The notes: generated by a model not told the origin, from the letters alone. 64,000 bases of DNA from Salinicoccus halitifaciens (GCF_021026095.1 NZ_JAJNCU010000001.1:558001-622000); one strand, 5' to 3'. Positions 36,453 through 45,753 are shown, numbered from the stretch's first letter. Made by a program: numbers and translations.

Positions 36453-36890
36453 TTGAACCCGTACGAAGAGTATATGAAAGAAGTTGCAAAACCGATGCGC
36501 GAAGAGTTGACGAACCGTGAGTTCAAAGATTTGACGACGCCGGACAGTGTGGATGAGTTCATGAACTCATTGGATGAGGATGAGACTGCATTTGTGGTGA
36601 TCAACAGCGTATGCGGATGTGCAGCAGGCCTTGCGCGTCCGGCTGCGGTGACGGTCGCAGAGCAGAACCCGAAGAAACCGACGCACAAGGCGACGGTGTT
36701 TGCAGGTCAGGACAGGGAGGCGACGGCAAGGCTCAGGGAGTTCATCGGCGAGCCGCCATCAAGTCCTTCATACGCACTTTTCAAAGGACGCAAACTTGTC
36801 CATTTCATGCCGCGCGAACATATCGAAGGCCGTGACATCAACGACCTGATGATGGACATAAAAGAATCATTCGATGAAAATATCTCATAA
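36453..36890 (+). CDS. brxB: Bacilliredoxin BrxB
   Basis: A 145-residue bacilliredoxin of the BrxA/BrxB (UPF0403) family that removes bacillithiol from S-bacillithiolated proteins. The active site is CGC in [30 protein letters not shown] is also typical. No ATG suits: TTG 36453 has GGGAG 7 bases upstream and lies one base after the cvfC stop. bshA at 13.8 kb makes the cofactor this protein needs. Confidence 0.93.
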   Translation: MNPYEEYMKEVAKPMREELTNREFKDLTTPDSVDEFMNSLDEDETAFVVINSVCGCAAGLARPAAVTVAEQNPKKPTHKATVFAGQDREATARLREFIGEPPSSPSYALFKGRKLVHFMPREHIEGRDINDLMMDIKESFDENIS

Positions 36891-36917
36891 AAAAACCAGG
36901 AATGTATATTCCTGGTT
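36889..36917. terminator. Two-way terminator between brxB and a minus-strand small ORF
   Basis: Stem AACCAGGAAT (36894-36903) with ATTCCTGGTT (36908-36917), GTAT loop. On the minus strand it is followed by seven T residues (A-run 36889-36895), a strong terminator; on the plus strand the tail is only a broken T-run. The strong side therefore serves transcription coming from the right. Confidence 0.8.
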
Positions 36918-36927
36918 ATCATTTAAT

Positions 36928-36999
36928 CTATTCTGTTATGCACAGTGATACAAACCATGCTGCCATCAGAACGAGGCCGATTGAAAAGACGAGTTCCAT
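36928..36999 (-). CDS. Putative 23-residue membrane peptide
   Basis: A 24-codon minus-strand frame starting MELVFSIG and ending CITE, with a single hydrophobic helix (about residues 3-20) and one cysteine. Support: GGAG (37008-37011) 8 bases before the ATG, a TATAAT -10 on the minus strand (37043-37038), and a terminator with seven T residues 11 bases after its stop. Nothing else in the gap needs these signals. I do not recognise the family; it resembles other tiny single-span bacterial proteins only in general form. Confidence 0.6.
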   Translation of the reverse strand: MELVFSIGLVLMAAWFVSLCITE

Positions 37000-37076
37000 A
37001 ATCAACACTCCAAATAATCATTTTATTATCACAGTCAATTATATAGAAGTCCTTTGAAAAAGAAAAGAGGGGTAGT

Positions 37077-38030
37077 ATGAATAATTTCGACAAAGTCTAC
37101 CATGATCTGCTCGGACGCATCAGATCGGAAGGCACTTTCAAGGATGACCGGACCGGAACGGGTACGTATTCGGTGTTCGGCCATCAGATGCGCTTCGACC
37201 TGTCTGAAGGATTCCCTTTGCTCACTACGAAAAAGGTTTTGTTCAAAATGATCGCCACCGAGCTGATCTGGTTCATCCGGGGTGATACGAACATCAGGTT
37301 CCTCCTTGAGTATGACAACAATATATGGAATGAATGGGCGTTCAAGAAATGGGTCGAATCTGAGGAGTATGACGGCCCGGATATGACCGATTTCGGCCGC
37401 CGTGCGCTTAAGGACGAAGACTTCAACTCCATCTACCAGGATGAAATGAAGAAGTTTAAGGACAGGATCCTCACCGATGACGATTTTAGCCGTAAATACG
37501 GCGATCTCGGAAATGTATACGGAAAACAGTGGCGGGACTGGATCGGACCGGATGGTGAATCCATCGACCAGCTGAAAAACGTGATTGAGGCGATCAAAAC
37601 GAACCCCGACTCAAGGCGTCATATTGTCACAGCCTGGAACCCGGCAGAAATCGATACGATGGCACTTCCGCCGTGCCACTCCTTTTTCCAGTTTTATGTC
37701 AAGGATGGCAGGCTGAGCCTGCAGCTTTATCAGAGGAGTGCCGATGTGTTCCTCGGTGTACCTTTCAATATTGCGAGTTATTCACTGCTCCTTCTGATGG
37801 TTGCTAAAGAATGCAGCCTTGAAGCAGGTGACTTCGTCCATACGATGGGGGATGCTCATATATATGCAAATCACATCGAAGCAGTCGACAAACAGCTCGA
37901 GAGGAACAGCTTTGCGCCCCCATCCTTGAAGATCAACAGTGACGCATCAATTTTTGAGATCGATTATGAAGATTTTGAAGTGGTCGGCTATGAGTCACAC
38001 CCTTATATCAAAGCACCGATTGCAGTATAG
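37077..38030 (+). CDS. thyA: Thymidylate synthase
   Basis: A 317-residue ThyA that methylates dUMP using methylene-tetrahydrofolate. Catalytic C200 in [21 protein letters not shown] and [17 protein letters not shown] are present. It has the internal insertion of the long staphylococcal/lactobacillar form (about residues 85-135). AAGAGGGG precedes the ATG. Followed by dfrA, whose product recycles the dihydrofolate it makes. Confidence 0.97.
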   Translation: MNNFDKVYHDLLGRIRSEGTFKDDRTGTGTYSVFGHQMRFDLSEGFPLLTTKKVLFKMIATELIWFIRGDTNIRFLLEYDNNIWNEWAFKKWVESEEYDGPDMTDFGRRALKDEDFNSIYQDEMKKFKDRILTDDDFSRKYGDLGNVYGKQWRDWIGPDGESIDQLKNVIEAIKTNPDSRRHIVTAWNPAEIDTMALPPCHSFFQFYVKDGRLSLQLYQRSADVFLGVPFNIASYSLLLLMVAKECSLEAGDFVHTMGDAHIYANHIEAVDKQLERNSFAPPSLKINSDASIFEIDYEDFEVVGYESHPYIKAPIAV

Positions 38031-38044
38031 ACAGGAGGAACATT

Positions 38045-38521
38045 ATGGTATCTTTAATTGTGGCGCATGCCAATCAGAACGTCATCGGGTTCAAGGGCGA
38101 CATGCCGTGGAACTTGCCCGCTGATCTGAAGAGATTGAAAAGCCTGACGGAAGGCAATACGATCGTGATGGGGAGGAATACACTCGATACATTGGGAAAA
38201 CCCCTGCCCAACCGTAAGAACGTCGTTTTGACGCGCAACGAGGAGTTTGTCACCGAAGGCGTGGAAGTAATCCATGACATCGAGGAGATTAAAAATCTTG
38301 AAGGGAAAGTCTTCATCTTCGGCGGGGCGGCCGTATATGAGCAGACGATGTATATGGTCGATGAAATGTATATCACAAGGATTCATGAAACATTTGCAGG
38401 CGACACCTTCTTCCCGGACTATGATATATCAGAATGGGAAATCGTGGACATCACACCGGGCGTCGTGGACGAGAAGAATAAGTATCCGCATGAATTCCTG
38501 CACCTCAGAAGAAATCTCTGA
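38045..38521 (+). CDS. dfrA: Dihydrofolate reductase
   Basis: A 158-residue DHFR, reducing dihydrofolate with NADPH. MPWNLPADLKRLKSLTEG, GRNTLDTLGKPLPNRKNVV and FIFGGAAVYEQ are diagnostic. Y98 aligns with F98 of S. aureus DHFR, whose F98Y change gives trimethoprim resistance, so low susceptibility is possible; it is the native residue in several other species. It starts 14 bases after thyA behind GGAGG. Confidence 0.96.
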   Translation: MVSLIVAHANQNVIGFKGDMPWNLPADLKRLKSLTEGNTIVMGRNTLDTLGKPLPNRKNVVLTRNEEFVTEGVEVIHDIEEIKNLEGKVFIFGGAAVYEQTMYMVDEMYITRIHETFAGDTFFPDYDISEWEIVDITPGVVDEKNKYPHEFLHLRRNL

Positions 38522-38532
38522 GGGAGACGCTC

Positions 38533-39081
38533 ATGAATATCTGGAAATGGTTATTCATAGGACTGCTTGTCATCAATGCAGCAGTGTTGGCAGGCCTTTT
38601 CATATTCCTATCAGGCGACTATGGGGAACTGGATTCAATTGAAGCGCCGGATGGTACTCAGACTGAACATGTGATCATCCTTGAAAACCATACCGTTGAG
38701 TTTCTTTTGAACACGTTCCTGCAGGATGGCGCATATGATATCACCGTCGCAATAGATGAGGAAGATATACAACTGATGGCGGAGAACGAGTATTTGAACA
38801 TGAACTTTGATACAATATTCAACCTGGAGCCGTATATCACCGAGACGGATCTGATTTTTGAAATCAGTGATATTTCAATCGGGCGGCTGCCATTATCCGA
38901 GGATATGGCATATACGTTGATCAGAACCGGGGCGGACCTTCCAGAAGGTATGGCGTTCAGCACAGAATCCAGGGCCCTGGTGATAGATAAAACTCTTTTT
39001 GATGAGTTTACAGACTTGTCTGTTGATGTCGAAGAGATTGATTATCAAAACAATGCATGGTATTTTTCTTTTGAATACTAA
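38533..39081 (+). CDS. YpmS-like membrane-anchored protein (DUF2140)
   Basis: A 182-residue protein with one N-terminal helix (about 5-27) and an acidic extracellular part. The pattern of its N terminus, length and location after thyA-dfrA match the YpmS/DUF2140 family of Bacillales, whose function is unknown. Ribosome site GAGGGAGA. It may share the thyA-dfrA transcript: gaps are 14 and 11 bases. Confidence 0.8.
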   Translation: MNIWKWLFIGLLVINAAVLAGLFIFLSGDYGELDSIEAPDGTQTEHVIILENHTVEFLLNTFLQDGAYDITVAIDEEDIQLMAENEYLNMNFDTIFNLEPYITETDLIFEISDISIGRLPLSEDMAYTLIRTGADLPEGMAFSTESRALVIDKTLFDEFTDLSVDVEEIDYQNNAWYFSFEY

Positions 39082-39098
39082 CTTATGAGGTGAGAATT

Positions 39099-39623
39099 TT
39101 GGCAAAAGCGACATTAGGCGGCGGCTGTTTCTGGTGTCTGGTTAAACCATTCGACCAGTGGGACGGCGTCAACAGCGTCATTTCAGGGTATTCCAACGGA
39201 GAAGTGGACAATCCGACCTACGCACAGGTCAGTACCGGGACGACCGGTCATATCGAGACCGTTCAAATCGATTATGATGAAGATGTGATTTCCTACGAAG
39301 AGATTCTGCAGATTTTCTTCAAGACTTTCGACCCGACAGATGTAGAAGGCCAGTTCGGCGACAGGGGCAGCCAGTATATGCCTGCGGTACTGTACCACAA
39401 TGAAGCACAGAAAGAGACTGCCGAAAGAGTGATAAAAGAGCTTGACGACAGCAACGTTTTCGACAAACCGATCAACACACCGGTACTGCCTTTCAAGAGC
39501 TTCTATGAGGCAGAAGAGGAACACCAGGATTTCTATAAGAAGAACAAGGGACATTATAATGCATATTATAAAGGTTCCGGACGTAAATCATTTTTAGAAA
39601 ATCATTGGAGTGAATCAGAATGA
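39099..39623 (+). CDS. msrA: Peptide methionine sulfoxide reductase MsrA
   Basis: A 174-residue MsrA reducing the S-epimer of methionine sulfoxide. Catalytic C10 in GGGCFWC (residues 7-13), then [26 protein letters not shown] and [13 protein letters not shown] 39099 is the best start, with GAGGTGA 5 bases upstream; a GTG at 39090 lies inside that site. It overlaps msrB by 4 bases. Confidence 0.95.
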   Translation: MAKATLGGGCFWCLVKPFDQWDGVNSVISGYSNGEVDNPTYAQVSTGTTGHIETVQIDYDEDVISYEEILQIFFKTFDPTDVEGQFGDRGSQYMPAVLYHNEAQKETAERVIKELDDSNVFDKPINTPVLPFKSFYEAEEEHQDFYKKNKGHYNAYYKGSGRKSFLENHWSESE

Positions 39624-40048
39624 GCGTTAAAAAAAATATTGAAGATCTTACCCGTACAGAGTATAAAGTCATGAAGGAGCAGGGCACCGAAACGCCTTTC
39701 CAGAACGAATACTGGGATCATTTTGAAGAAGGCATCTATGTCGACAAACTCAGCGGCAAGCCTCTTTTCACATCAAAGGACAAGTTCCATTCATCCTGCG
39801 GCTGGCCGAGTTTCGCCAAAGGCATCTCTGAAGATATTTCCGAGCACTTCGACGATTCTTTCGGCATGAGGCGCACCGAAGTCCGCAGCGAGGCATCAGA
39901 CAGTCATCTGGGCCACGTATTCGAAGACGGTCCTGAAGAACTCGGGGGGCTGCGCTACTGCATCAATTCAGCAGCTGTGATCTTTATTCCGAAGAATGAG
40001 CTCAAAGAAAAAGGGTATGAGGAATACGTAGACTACTTTAATGACTAA
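39620..40048 (+). CDS. msrB: Peptide methionine sulfoxide reductase MsrB
   Basis: A 142-residue MsrB reducing the R-epimer. Catalytic C114 in [19 protein letters not shown] and [11 protein letters not shown] are also typical. The two CxxC zinc pairs of other MsrB types are missing, as in B. subtilis MsrB. msrA-msrB-crr-yozE forms a tight operon, as in Staphylococcus. Confidence 0.96.
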   Translation: MSVKKNIEDLTRTEYKVMKEQGTETPFQNEYWDHFEEGIYVDKLSGKPLFTSKDKFHSSCGWPSFAKGISEDISEHFDDSFGMRRTEVRSEASDSHLGHVFEDGPEELGGLRYCINSAAVIFIPKNELKEKGYEEYVDYFND

Positions 40049-40062
40049 TGGGAGTTGGTTCA

Positions 40063-40566
40063 ATGTTTAAGAATCTATTTCGGAAGAAAGAAGAACCTGC
40101 CGACAAACTGCTCGAGATAAAAAGTCCGATGAATGGCAGATATGTCAAAATCGAAGATATTCCCGACCCTGTTTTTTCAGAAAAGATGATGGGGGAAGGA
40201 TTCGGCATAGAACCGTCAGACGGTGAAGTCGTCTCACCCATCGACGGGGAAATCATGCAGGTCTTTCCCACCAATCATGCCGTCGGCATCAAAGCTGCAA
40301 ACGGCATAGAACTGCTGATCCACATCGGCCTTGAAACCGTCGCGATGGACGGCAGGGGCTTCACAGGACATGTCAGTGAAGGCGATAACGTGAAGGCAGG
40401 CGACAGTCTCGTAAGCTTCGATATGGACCTGGTGACAAAAGAAGCAGAAAGCACGATTTCACCTGTCATCATCACCAACAGCGATGCCCTTCAGTCGTTC
40501 GATATCCTCGAGACAGGTGAAGTGGCCGGCGGACAGACCGTCGTCGCCTCTGCGGAGATCAGCTGA
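40063..40566 (+). CDS. crr: PTS glucose-type enzyme IIA component
   Basis: A 167-residue soluble EIIA-Glc. Phosphorylated H87 in LLIHIGLETV and partner H72 in NHAVG are present; IPDPVFSEKMMGEGFGIEP is diagnostic. It takes phosphate from HPr and hands it to sugar-specific IIB domains; no cognate IIBC gene is in the window. ATG 40063 follows GGGAG with proper spacing, preferred over a start at 40048. It overlaps the next gene by one base. Confidence 0.95.
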   Translation: MFKNLFRKKEEPADKLLEIKSPMNGRYVKIEDIPDPVFSEKMMGEGFGIEPSDGEVVSPIDGEIMQVFPTNHAVGIKAANGIELLIHIGLETVAMDGRGFTGHVSEGDNVKAGDSLVSFDMDLVTKEAESTISPVIITNSDALQSFDILETGEVAGGQTVVASAEIS

Positions 40567-40787
40567 TGAAAGATTATTCCTATTACCAGTATATGAAGAC
40601 ACGGACGGATGAGAAGTCCGAAGCAGGAACGCTCAGTGACTTCATAAAGAATGACTCCATGTTCCCGAAACAGGAAACCGATTACCAGAAACTCAGTGAG
40701 TATCTGGAAAGAAACCCTTATCCGGATATCACCCTCACCACGTTTGATGAAACTTACCGGGATTATCAAGACTGGCTAAACCACTAA
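40566..40787 (+). CDS. YozE family protein (UPF0346)
   Basis: A 73-residue acidic protein; YSYYQYMKTR, FIKNDSMFPKQETDYQKLSEYLE and the C-terminal DYQDWLNH match UPF0346/YozE, which in S. aureus also follows msrB-crr. Function unknown. Start shares a base with the crr stop (TGATG). Confidence 0.9.
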   Translation: MKDYSYYQYMKTRTDEKSEAGTLSDFIKNDSMFPKQETDYQKLSEYLERNPYPDITLTTFDETYRDYQDWLNH

Positions 40788-40805
40788 GAAAAAGGAGTTC
40801 CAATA

Positions 40806-41519
40806 ATGAGTATTCATATCAATGCACAAAAAGGCGATATCGCCGATACAATCCTTTTACCTGGGGATCCCCTCAGAGCGAAGTACATCGCTGAAAACTT
40901 TTTAGAAGATGTGACCTGCTTCAATGAAGTCCGTAACATGCTGGGCTTCACCGGGAGGTATAAAGGAAAACGCATTTCCGTGATGGGCACGGGCATGGGG
41001 GTACCTTCCATTTCCATTTATGTCCATGAACTGATGGAAGAATACGGCGTCAAAAACCTGATCCGTGTCGGTACATGCGGCGCCATCCAAAAAGATGTGA
41101 AAGTGCGTGATGTCATCATCGCCCAGAGTGCATCCACGGATTCCTTCCAGAACAGGAAGCTGTTCGGCAATTTTGAATATGCGCCGACTTCGGATTTTGA
41201 ACTGCTTCTTTCAAGCTATAATGAAGCGAAGAAAAAAGGTCTCGAAGTCAAAGTGGGGAACGTATTTACGGCTGATTCCTTCTATGATGAAAAAGGCGAT
41301 GTTGAAATGATGGCGAAATATGGCATACTGGCGCTCGAAATGGAATCAGCGGCATTATTCACCATAAGTAAAAAATTCGATGCACGTGCATTGGCCATAC
41401 TGACGGTATCCGATCACGTACTGACGGGCGAAGCGACATCCAGTGAAGAGCGTCAGACGACTTTCAACGAGATGATTGAAGTCGCACTTGATGCAGCTCT
41501 GCCGTTCGCCGGTGAATAG
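40806..41519 (+). CDS. deoD: Purine nucleoside phosphorylase
   Basis: A 237-residue hexameric-type PNP that splits purine (deoxy)nucleosides with phosphate. [21 protein letters not shown] and LEMESAALF (the nucleoside-binding Glu) are present, with catalytic D205 within VSDHVLTGE. Preceded by AAAGGAG. No other salvage gene is adjacent. A strong terminator follows. Confidence 0.96.
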   Translation: MSIHINAQKGDIADTILLPGDPLRAKYIAENFLEDVTCFNEVRNMLGFTGRYKGKRISVMGTGMGVPSISIYVHELMEEYGVKNLIRVGTCGAIQKDVKVRDVIIAQSASTDSFQNRKLFGNFEYAPTSDFELLLSSYNEAKKKGLEVKVGNVFTADSFYDEKGDVEMMAKYGILALEMESAALFTISKKFDARALAILTVSDHVLTGEATSSEERQTTFNEMIEVALDAALPFAGE

Positions 41520-41545
41520 TATTCGACAACTTTAAGAACTGCAGC

Positions 41546-41579
41546 AGAACAGTGGGGTGCCCCACTGTTCTTTTTCTTT
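41546..41579 (+). terminator. Terminator after deoD
   Basis: Stem AGAACAGTGGGG (41546-41557) with CCCCACTGTTCT (41560-41571), then a T-rich tail. Confidence 0.93.
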
Positions 41580-41633
41580 AATTATTGGTAAGTTACTGAT
41601 AGAATATAAATATTATGCCAATAGGAATAAGGT

Positions 41634-43208
41634 GTGGGTAATTTGAATGAAAACCATGATCCAAAAGAAGCGAATTTCAAATCGAAGAAAATAAGCATCA
41701 ACCCTTTCTGGTTGATCATCACCATACTGGCTGCAGTGATATTATCCAGTGTGATCACAGCACTCAGCCTGGAGGCCGGTACTGAAAAGGCGGTCAATGT
41801 AGGTACCGACACAAGAAGTGAATTTTCAAAGCTGTACAGTGTGTATGACACCATTTCCACCGACTTTTATGATGAAGTCGACAATGAAGAACTGATTGAA
41901 TCCGCGATTGACGGTATGGTGCAGGGTCTGGATGACCCATACAGTGAATACATGAATATGGAAGCAACGGATGCATTCCAGGAGACGGTCACCGGGGATT
42001 TTGAAGGTATCGGTGCAGAGGTCATACAGGAAGGCAACCGCATCATCATCACTTCACCGATGAGAGGCTCACCGGCGGAAGCTGCAGGCATTGAACCCGG
42101 CGATCAGATCATAGCTGTGGACGGGGAAAGCCTGGAAGGGATGAACACGACCGAAGCAGTCCAGCTCATACGCGGCGAGAAGGGGACGGATGTCGTCCTC
42201 ACGATCGTGCGCGGGGAAAGCGAGCCGATGGACATCACCGTCACACGGGACACCATCCATATCGACAGCGTGACTTATGAAGAAGTCGACGGTGTCGGTC
42301 ATATCAGCATCAACAGGTTCCAGCAGGGTACGACGGAAGAATTCGAGGAGAGCATCAATCAGGCGGCCGAGGATGGAATCGAAGACATCATCGTGGATTT
42401 CCGTTATAATCCGGGCGGGCTGCTTTCCGAAGCAGTGACACTGATCAACCAGTTCATCCCGGAAGATGAAATTGCACTGCTTCTGGAAGACAGTGACGGG
42501 CAACAGATGCCGCTGATGACGGAAGGCCCACACAACGAAAATACGGAAGATATGAATCTCCATATCCTCATCAATGAGGGGTCTGCAAGTGCATCGGAAG
42601 TTTTCGCAGGCGCACTGGATGACCATTTCGAAGATGTCATCATTGCCGGTACACAATCGTTCGGTAAAGGTGTCGTGCAGCAGACACAGGAGTTCAGTGA
42701 TGACTCCATGCTCAAATACACCAACACGAAATGGCTGACACCCGAAGGCCGTTGGATCCATAACGAAGGCATCACCCCTGATCTTGAACTCGTGAACCCC
42801 GATTACTACAGGGTGGAGATATTGAATGAAGATGATGTGTACACTGAAGACCAGGAGAGCGAGACCGTCGTTTCCATAAAAGTCGCCCTGGAAACTTTGG
42901 GTTACGATGTGGGGACGATCAATGAAGTCTTCGATGAAACCCTGACTTCAGCGGTCGAGAGCTTCCAGGAGGATCATGACCTTGAAGCCGACGGCAACGT
43001 CACAGGGGAAACATCCCGCCTCCTCATGTCGGAACTGAGGAATCACATCAATGAAAATGATGCGCAGCTCGAGTATCTCATCAGTTATATCACCGGTGAA
43101 CATGAGGCCGGGGAAATTGAAGAAATCGCAGAAGAGAATGCCCGTCATATCGAGATCCCGACTCTTGAAGAATTGCGGGAAGATGCATCAGAAAACTCAA
43201 CCGAATGA
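41634..43208 (+). CDS. ctpA: Carboxy-terminal processing protease CtpA
   Basis: A 524-residue S41 protease anchored by one N-terminal helix (about 23-46), facing outside. Order: S41 N-terminal part (about 60-115), PDZ (about 115-200), protease with Ser-317 in NEGSASASEV and the Lys of FGKGVVQ (about 345), and a C-terminal peptidoglycan-binding domain (about 410-470). In S. aureus CtpA degrades envelope proteins. Start is uncertain: GTG 41634 or TTG 41643, the latter with AAGGTG 8 bases upstream. Acidic C terminus. Confidence 0.93.
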   Translation: MGNLNENHDPKEANFKSKKISINPFWLIITILAAVILSSVITALSLEAGTEKAVNVGTDTRSEFSKLYSVYDTISTDFYDEVDNEELIESAIDGMVQGLDDPYSEYMNMEATDAFQETVTGDFEGIGAEVIQEGNRIIITSPMRGSPAEAAGIEPGDQIIAVDGESLEGMNTTEAVQLIRGEKGTDVVLTIVRGESEPMDITVTRDTIHIDSVTYEEVDGVGHISINRFQQGTTEEFEESINQAAEDGIEDIIVDFRYNPGGLLSEAVTLINQFIPEDEIALLLEDSDGQQMPLMTEGPHNENTEDMNLHILINEGSASASEVFAGALDDHFEDVIIAGTQSFGKGVVQQTQEFSDDSMLKYTNTKWLTPEGRWIHNEGITPDLELVNPDYYRVEILNEDDVYTEDQESETVVSIKVALETLGYDVGTINEVFDETLTSAVESFQEDHDLEADGNVTGETSRLLMSELRNHINENDAQLEYLISYITGEHEAGEIEEIAEENARHIEIPTLEELREDASENSTE

Positions 43209-43215
43209 TAAACTT

Positions 43216-43246
43216 AAGTCGCACAAAATTTTGTGCGACTTTTATT
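43216..43246 (+). terminator. Terminator after ctpA
   Basis: A 13-bp perfect palindrome, AAGTCGCACAAAA (43216-43228) and its complement (43229-43241), then TTTATTGT. The stem closes with a short A/T-rich loop. Confidence 0.9.
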
Positions 43247-43273
43247 GTCTCAAATCATCAAATGGTTTAAAGT
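43245..43273 (+). promoter_or_regulatory. murG promoter
   Basis: -35 TTGTCT (43245-43250), 17-base spacer, -10 TAAAGT (43268-43273), directly behind the ctpA terminator. Confidence 0.5.
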
Positions 43274-43302
43274 TATAGCATAAACATATTACGGAGGTTG
43301 CC

Positions 43303-44385
43303 ATGAAATCTTCACGACGCAAAGCAATATTAACCGGAGGCGGGACTGTCGGCCATGTCATGCTGAATAAACTGCTGATACCGGAGTTCATCAGCCGGAA
43401 TGTAGAGCCGGTTTACGTAGGTTCAAAAGATGGCATCGAAAAGGAAATGATCAGCCCGGCATCCATCAGGTACCATTCAATCTCCAGCGGAAAATTAAGG
43501 CGGTATTTATCTTTTGAAAACATGAAGGATATCTTCAAAGTGACTAAAGGCATCTTTGATGCGAGAAGAATATTGAAAAAAGAGAAACCTGAATTTGTAT
43601 TTTCAAAAGGCGGATTCGTCAGCGTGCCGGTGGTGCTTGCAGCCAAATCGTTGAACATTCCGGTCTATATCCATGAGTCCGACCTGACGCCGGGGCTTGC
43701 GAATAAGATCTCGACGAAGTTTGCGACGAAATGTTTCGTGACTTTCGAGAAGACGATGGATTATCTGCCGGCGGATAAGACCGAACTCCTCGGCCCGGTG
43801 ATCAGGGAGGAGCTGTCCGGGGGAGACCGGGCTGCCGGCTACGCCATTACGGGCTTTACAGACGACAGGCCGGTTCTTTTATTCATGGGCGGCTCCCTCG
43901 GGGCAAGGTCCATCAATCAGTTCATCCGCGAGAATATCGAAGCCCTCACAAAAAATCATCAAATCATCCATTTATGCGGGAAAGGCAACGCCGATGAAGA
44001 TTTGAACGGCCGTGAAAATTATATCCAGTTCGAATTTGCCGGTGAGGAGCTCGCACACCTGATGGAAATCGCGGATATAGTGATCGGACGCAGTGGCTCC
44101 AACGCCATCTATGAGCTGCTTCTCAACCATAAGCCGATGATTCTGGTTCCTCTGCCGCTCAGCCAGTCGAGAGGGGACCAGATCGAAAATGCCGAATACT
44201 TTTCCGGCCAGGGATATGCCGAGGTGATCCCCGAAGAAGATTTGACGCTTCATAATTTCCAGGAGAAAATGGAGATGATCAACAGGAACCGTGACGAAAT
44301 CATCAGGAAAATGAAGCAGTATGATGGAGGTTTCAAACCGGCGATGCTGGTTGAAATGCTGCTGGAGGAGGAGGAAGTGGAGTGA
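43303..44385 (+). CDS. murG: UDP-GlcNAc:undecaprenyl-pyrophosphoryl-MurNAc-pentapeptide transferase
   Basis: A 360-residue family 28 glycosyltransferase that adds GlcNAc to lipid I, forming lipid II on the inner membrane face. TGGGTVGHV (11-19), FSKGGFVSVPVVLAA, HESDLTPGLAN, FMGGSLGARSIN and the UDP-GlcNAc pocket GRSGSNAIYELL are present. S. aureus murG is likewise outside the dcw cluster at this locus. Overlaps the next gene by 4 bases. Confidence 0.96.
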   Translation: MKSSRRKAILTGGGTVGHVMLNKLLIPEFISRNVEPVYVGSKDGIEKEMISPASIRYHSISSGKLRRYLSFENMKDIFKVTKGIFDARRILKKEKPEFVFSKGGFVSVPVVLAAKSLNIPVYIHESDLTPGLANKISTKFATKCFVTFEKTMDYLPADKTELLGPVIREELSGGDRAAGYAITGFTDDRPVLLFMGGSLGARSINQFIRENIEALTKNHQIIHLCGKGNADEDLNGRENYIQFEFAGEELAHLMEIADIVIGRSGSNAIYELLLNHKPMILVPLPLSQSRGDQIENAEYFSGQGYAEVIPEEDLTLHNFQEKMEMINRNRDEIIRKMKQYDGGFKPAMLVEMLLEEEEVE

Positions 44386-45005
44386 GCCGTGCAAAGAAAT
44401 TATCCCTGTTTTTAGTTTTCACATTGATATTCGGCGTCATTGCCGTATTCCATGAATCCAGGGCCGGGCAGTGGATCGACCGGGAAGTGTATGAGTTCAT
44501 CTATGCTTCGGAAAGCTTCATCACCACCGCCCTGATGCTTGGATTCACCCAGATTGGTGAAGTGATTTCCATGATCATCCTGTCTCTGATCATGATCGCC
44601 ATACTGATGCTCTATAAACTGAAGATCCATACACTCTTCCTTGTCATCTCCATGCTTACAAGCAGCATCATGATTCCTGTGATGAAGAATGCCTTTGACA
44701 GGGAGAGGCCGTCACTGCTCCGTCTGATCGACATTTCAGGCTTCAGCTTCCCAAGCGGCCATGCCACGGGTTCTTCGATATTTTTCGGGTCGCTGATGGC
44801 AATCATTCAAAAAACTTCTTTGAACAACAAAGGCATACTGTATGCGCTGTGTGGATTCTTCATATTGATGATTTCCTCATCACGGGTGTACCTCGGCGTG
44901 CATTATCCGACGGATGTGATCGCAGGCATCACCATCGGCACTGCAGTCGTCATGGGCACAAGTTATCTTCTCCACAACAAGTTCAAAAGAAGCAGTTATA
45001 TATGA
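44382..45005 (+). CDS. PAP2-family membrane phosphatase
   Basis: A 207-residue polytopic protein with about five or six helices and the three phosphatase motifs: KNAFDRERP, PSGHATGS and SRVYLGVHYPTDV. Such enzymes dephosphorylate lipid phosphates such as undecaprenyl pyrophosphate or phosphatidylglycerol phosphate. Coupling to murG (GTGA overlap, GTG start) favours a cell-wall lipid-carrier role, which is an inference. Confidence 0.9.
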   Translation: MSRAKKLSLFLVFTLIFGVIAVFHESRAGQWIDREVYEFIYASESFITTALMLGFTQIGEVISMIILSLIMIAILMLYKLKIHTLFLVISMLTSSIMIPVMKNAFDRERPSLLRLIDISGFSFPSGHATGSSIFFGSLMAIIQKTSLNNKGILYALCGFFILMISSSRVYLGVHYPTDVIAGITIGTAVVMGTSYLLHNKFKRSSYI

Positions 45006-45015
45006 AAAGATTTAG

Positions 45016-45048
45016 ATGGCAATGCAAAAAAATTTGCATTGCCATTTT
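45016..45048 (+). terminator. Terminator after the PAP2 gene
   Basis: Stem ATGGCAATGCAAA (45016-45028) with TTTGCATTGCCAT (45033-45045), AAAA loop, TTTT tail. Confidence 0.88.
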
Positions 45049-45067
45049 CGATTGCCGCAATTATAAT
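45039..45067 (+). promoter_or_regulatory. Promoter of the GNAT gene
   Basis: -35 TTGCCA (45039-45044), 17-base spacer, -10 TATAAT (45062-45067). The -35 is shared with the right arm of the preceding terminator. Confidence 0.75.
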
Positions 45068-45105
45068 TAATCTGCACAATATAAAGACAAGGCGGGTGAC
45101 TCCGA

Positions 45106-45726
45106 ATGGCTGTAAATTTATATGAATCCATCACACTCGAAAATGAGAGGATCAAGCTCATTCCACTGCAGTTAAGCCATGCAGATGAACTGCAGGCAAT
45201 CAACCATGAAAACATCTGGTCATATATGCTGTTCCAGGCGACCACCCTTCCATTAATGAATGAATGGATCCAAAGTGCCATCGAACTGAGGAACCAGTTG
45301 AAAAGTATACCGTTTGCGGTGGTATTGAAGACCACCGGCGAAGTCGTCGGCAGTACAAGAATCCAGCATATCGACTATGAGAAGCAGAGCTGTGAAATCG
45401 GTGCTACATGGTTCGGCACGAAAGCTCAAAGATCTTTTGTGAATTCAGACAGCAAGTACCTGCTCCTGGAGTTCTGTTTTGAAACGCTGAATATGATGCG
45501 CGTCCAGGTCCGGGTGGATGAGAGGAACGAACGCAGCGCCAAAGCAGTCGAACGTCTCGGCTTCACGAAGGAAGGCGTGCTCAGAAAAGAAAGAGCATTG
45601 CACGGTGTTCCGAGAAATCTCATCATCTTTTCGATCATTGATGATGAATGGCCTGAAGTGAAGAAAAATTTATTGATTAAACAGCAGAGTTACATGATGA
45701 ATACACCAGAAATATCAGCAAGCTGA
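45106..45726 (+). CDS. GNAT-family N-acetyltransferase
   Basis: A 206-residue RimJ/RimL-like acetyltransferase. It has the opening SITLENERIKLIPLQLSHADEL, EIGATWFGTKAQRSFVNSD as the acetyl-CoA region, and VRVDERNERSAKAVERLGFTKEGVLR. Substrate unknown; relatives acetylate protein N termini, polyamines or drugs. Monocistronic with its own promoter and terminator, just upstream of arlRS. Ribosome site is only AAGGCGGGTGA. Confidence 0.88.
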   Translation: MAVNLYESITLENERIKLIPLQLSHADELQAINHENIWSYMLFQATTLPLMNEWIQSAIELRNQLKSIPFAVVLKTTGEVVGSTRIQHIDYEKQSCEIGATWFGTKAQRSFVNSDSKYLLLEFCFETLNMMRVQVRVDERNERSAKAVERLGFTKEGVLRKERALHGVPRNLIIFSIIDDEWPEVKKNLLIKQQSYMMNTPEISAS

Positions 45727-45753
45727 CACATAATTCATATTATGTGTTTTTTT
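45726..45753 (+). terminator. Terminator after the GNAT gene
   Basis: Stem ACACATAAT (45726-45734) with ATTATGTGT (45739-45747), TCAT loop, seven T residues. Confidence 0.88.

Noticed and set aside
36894-36917. Hairpin as a simple brxB terminator only
   Set aside because: The T-tract is clean only on the minus strand, so I assigned it to both directions rather than to brxB alone.
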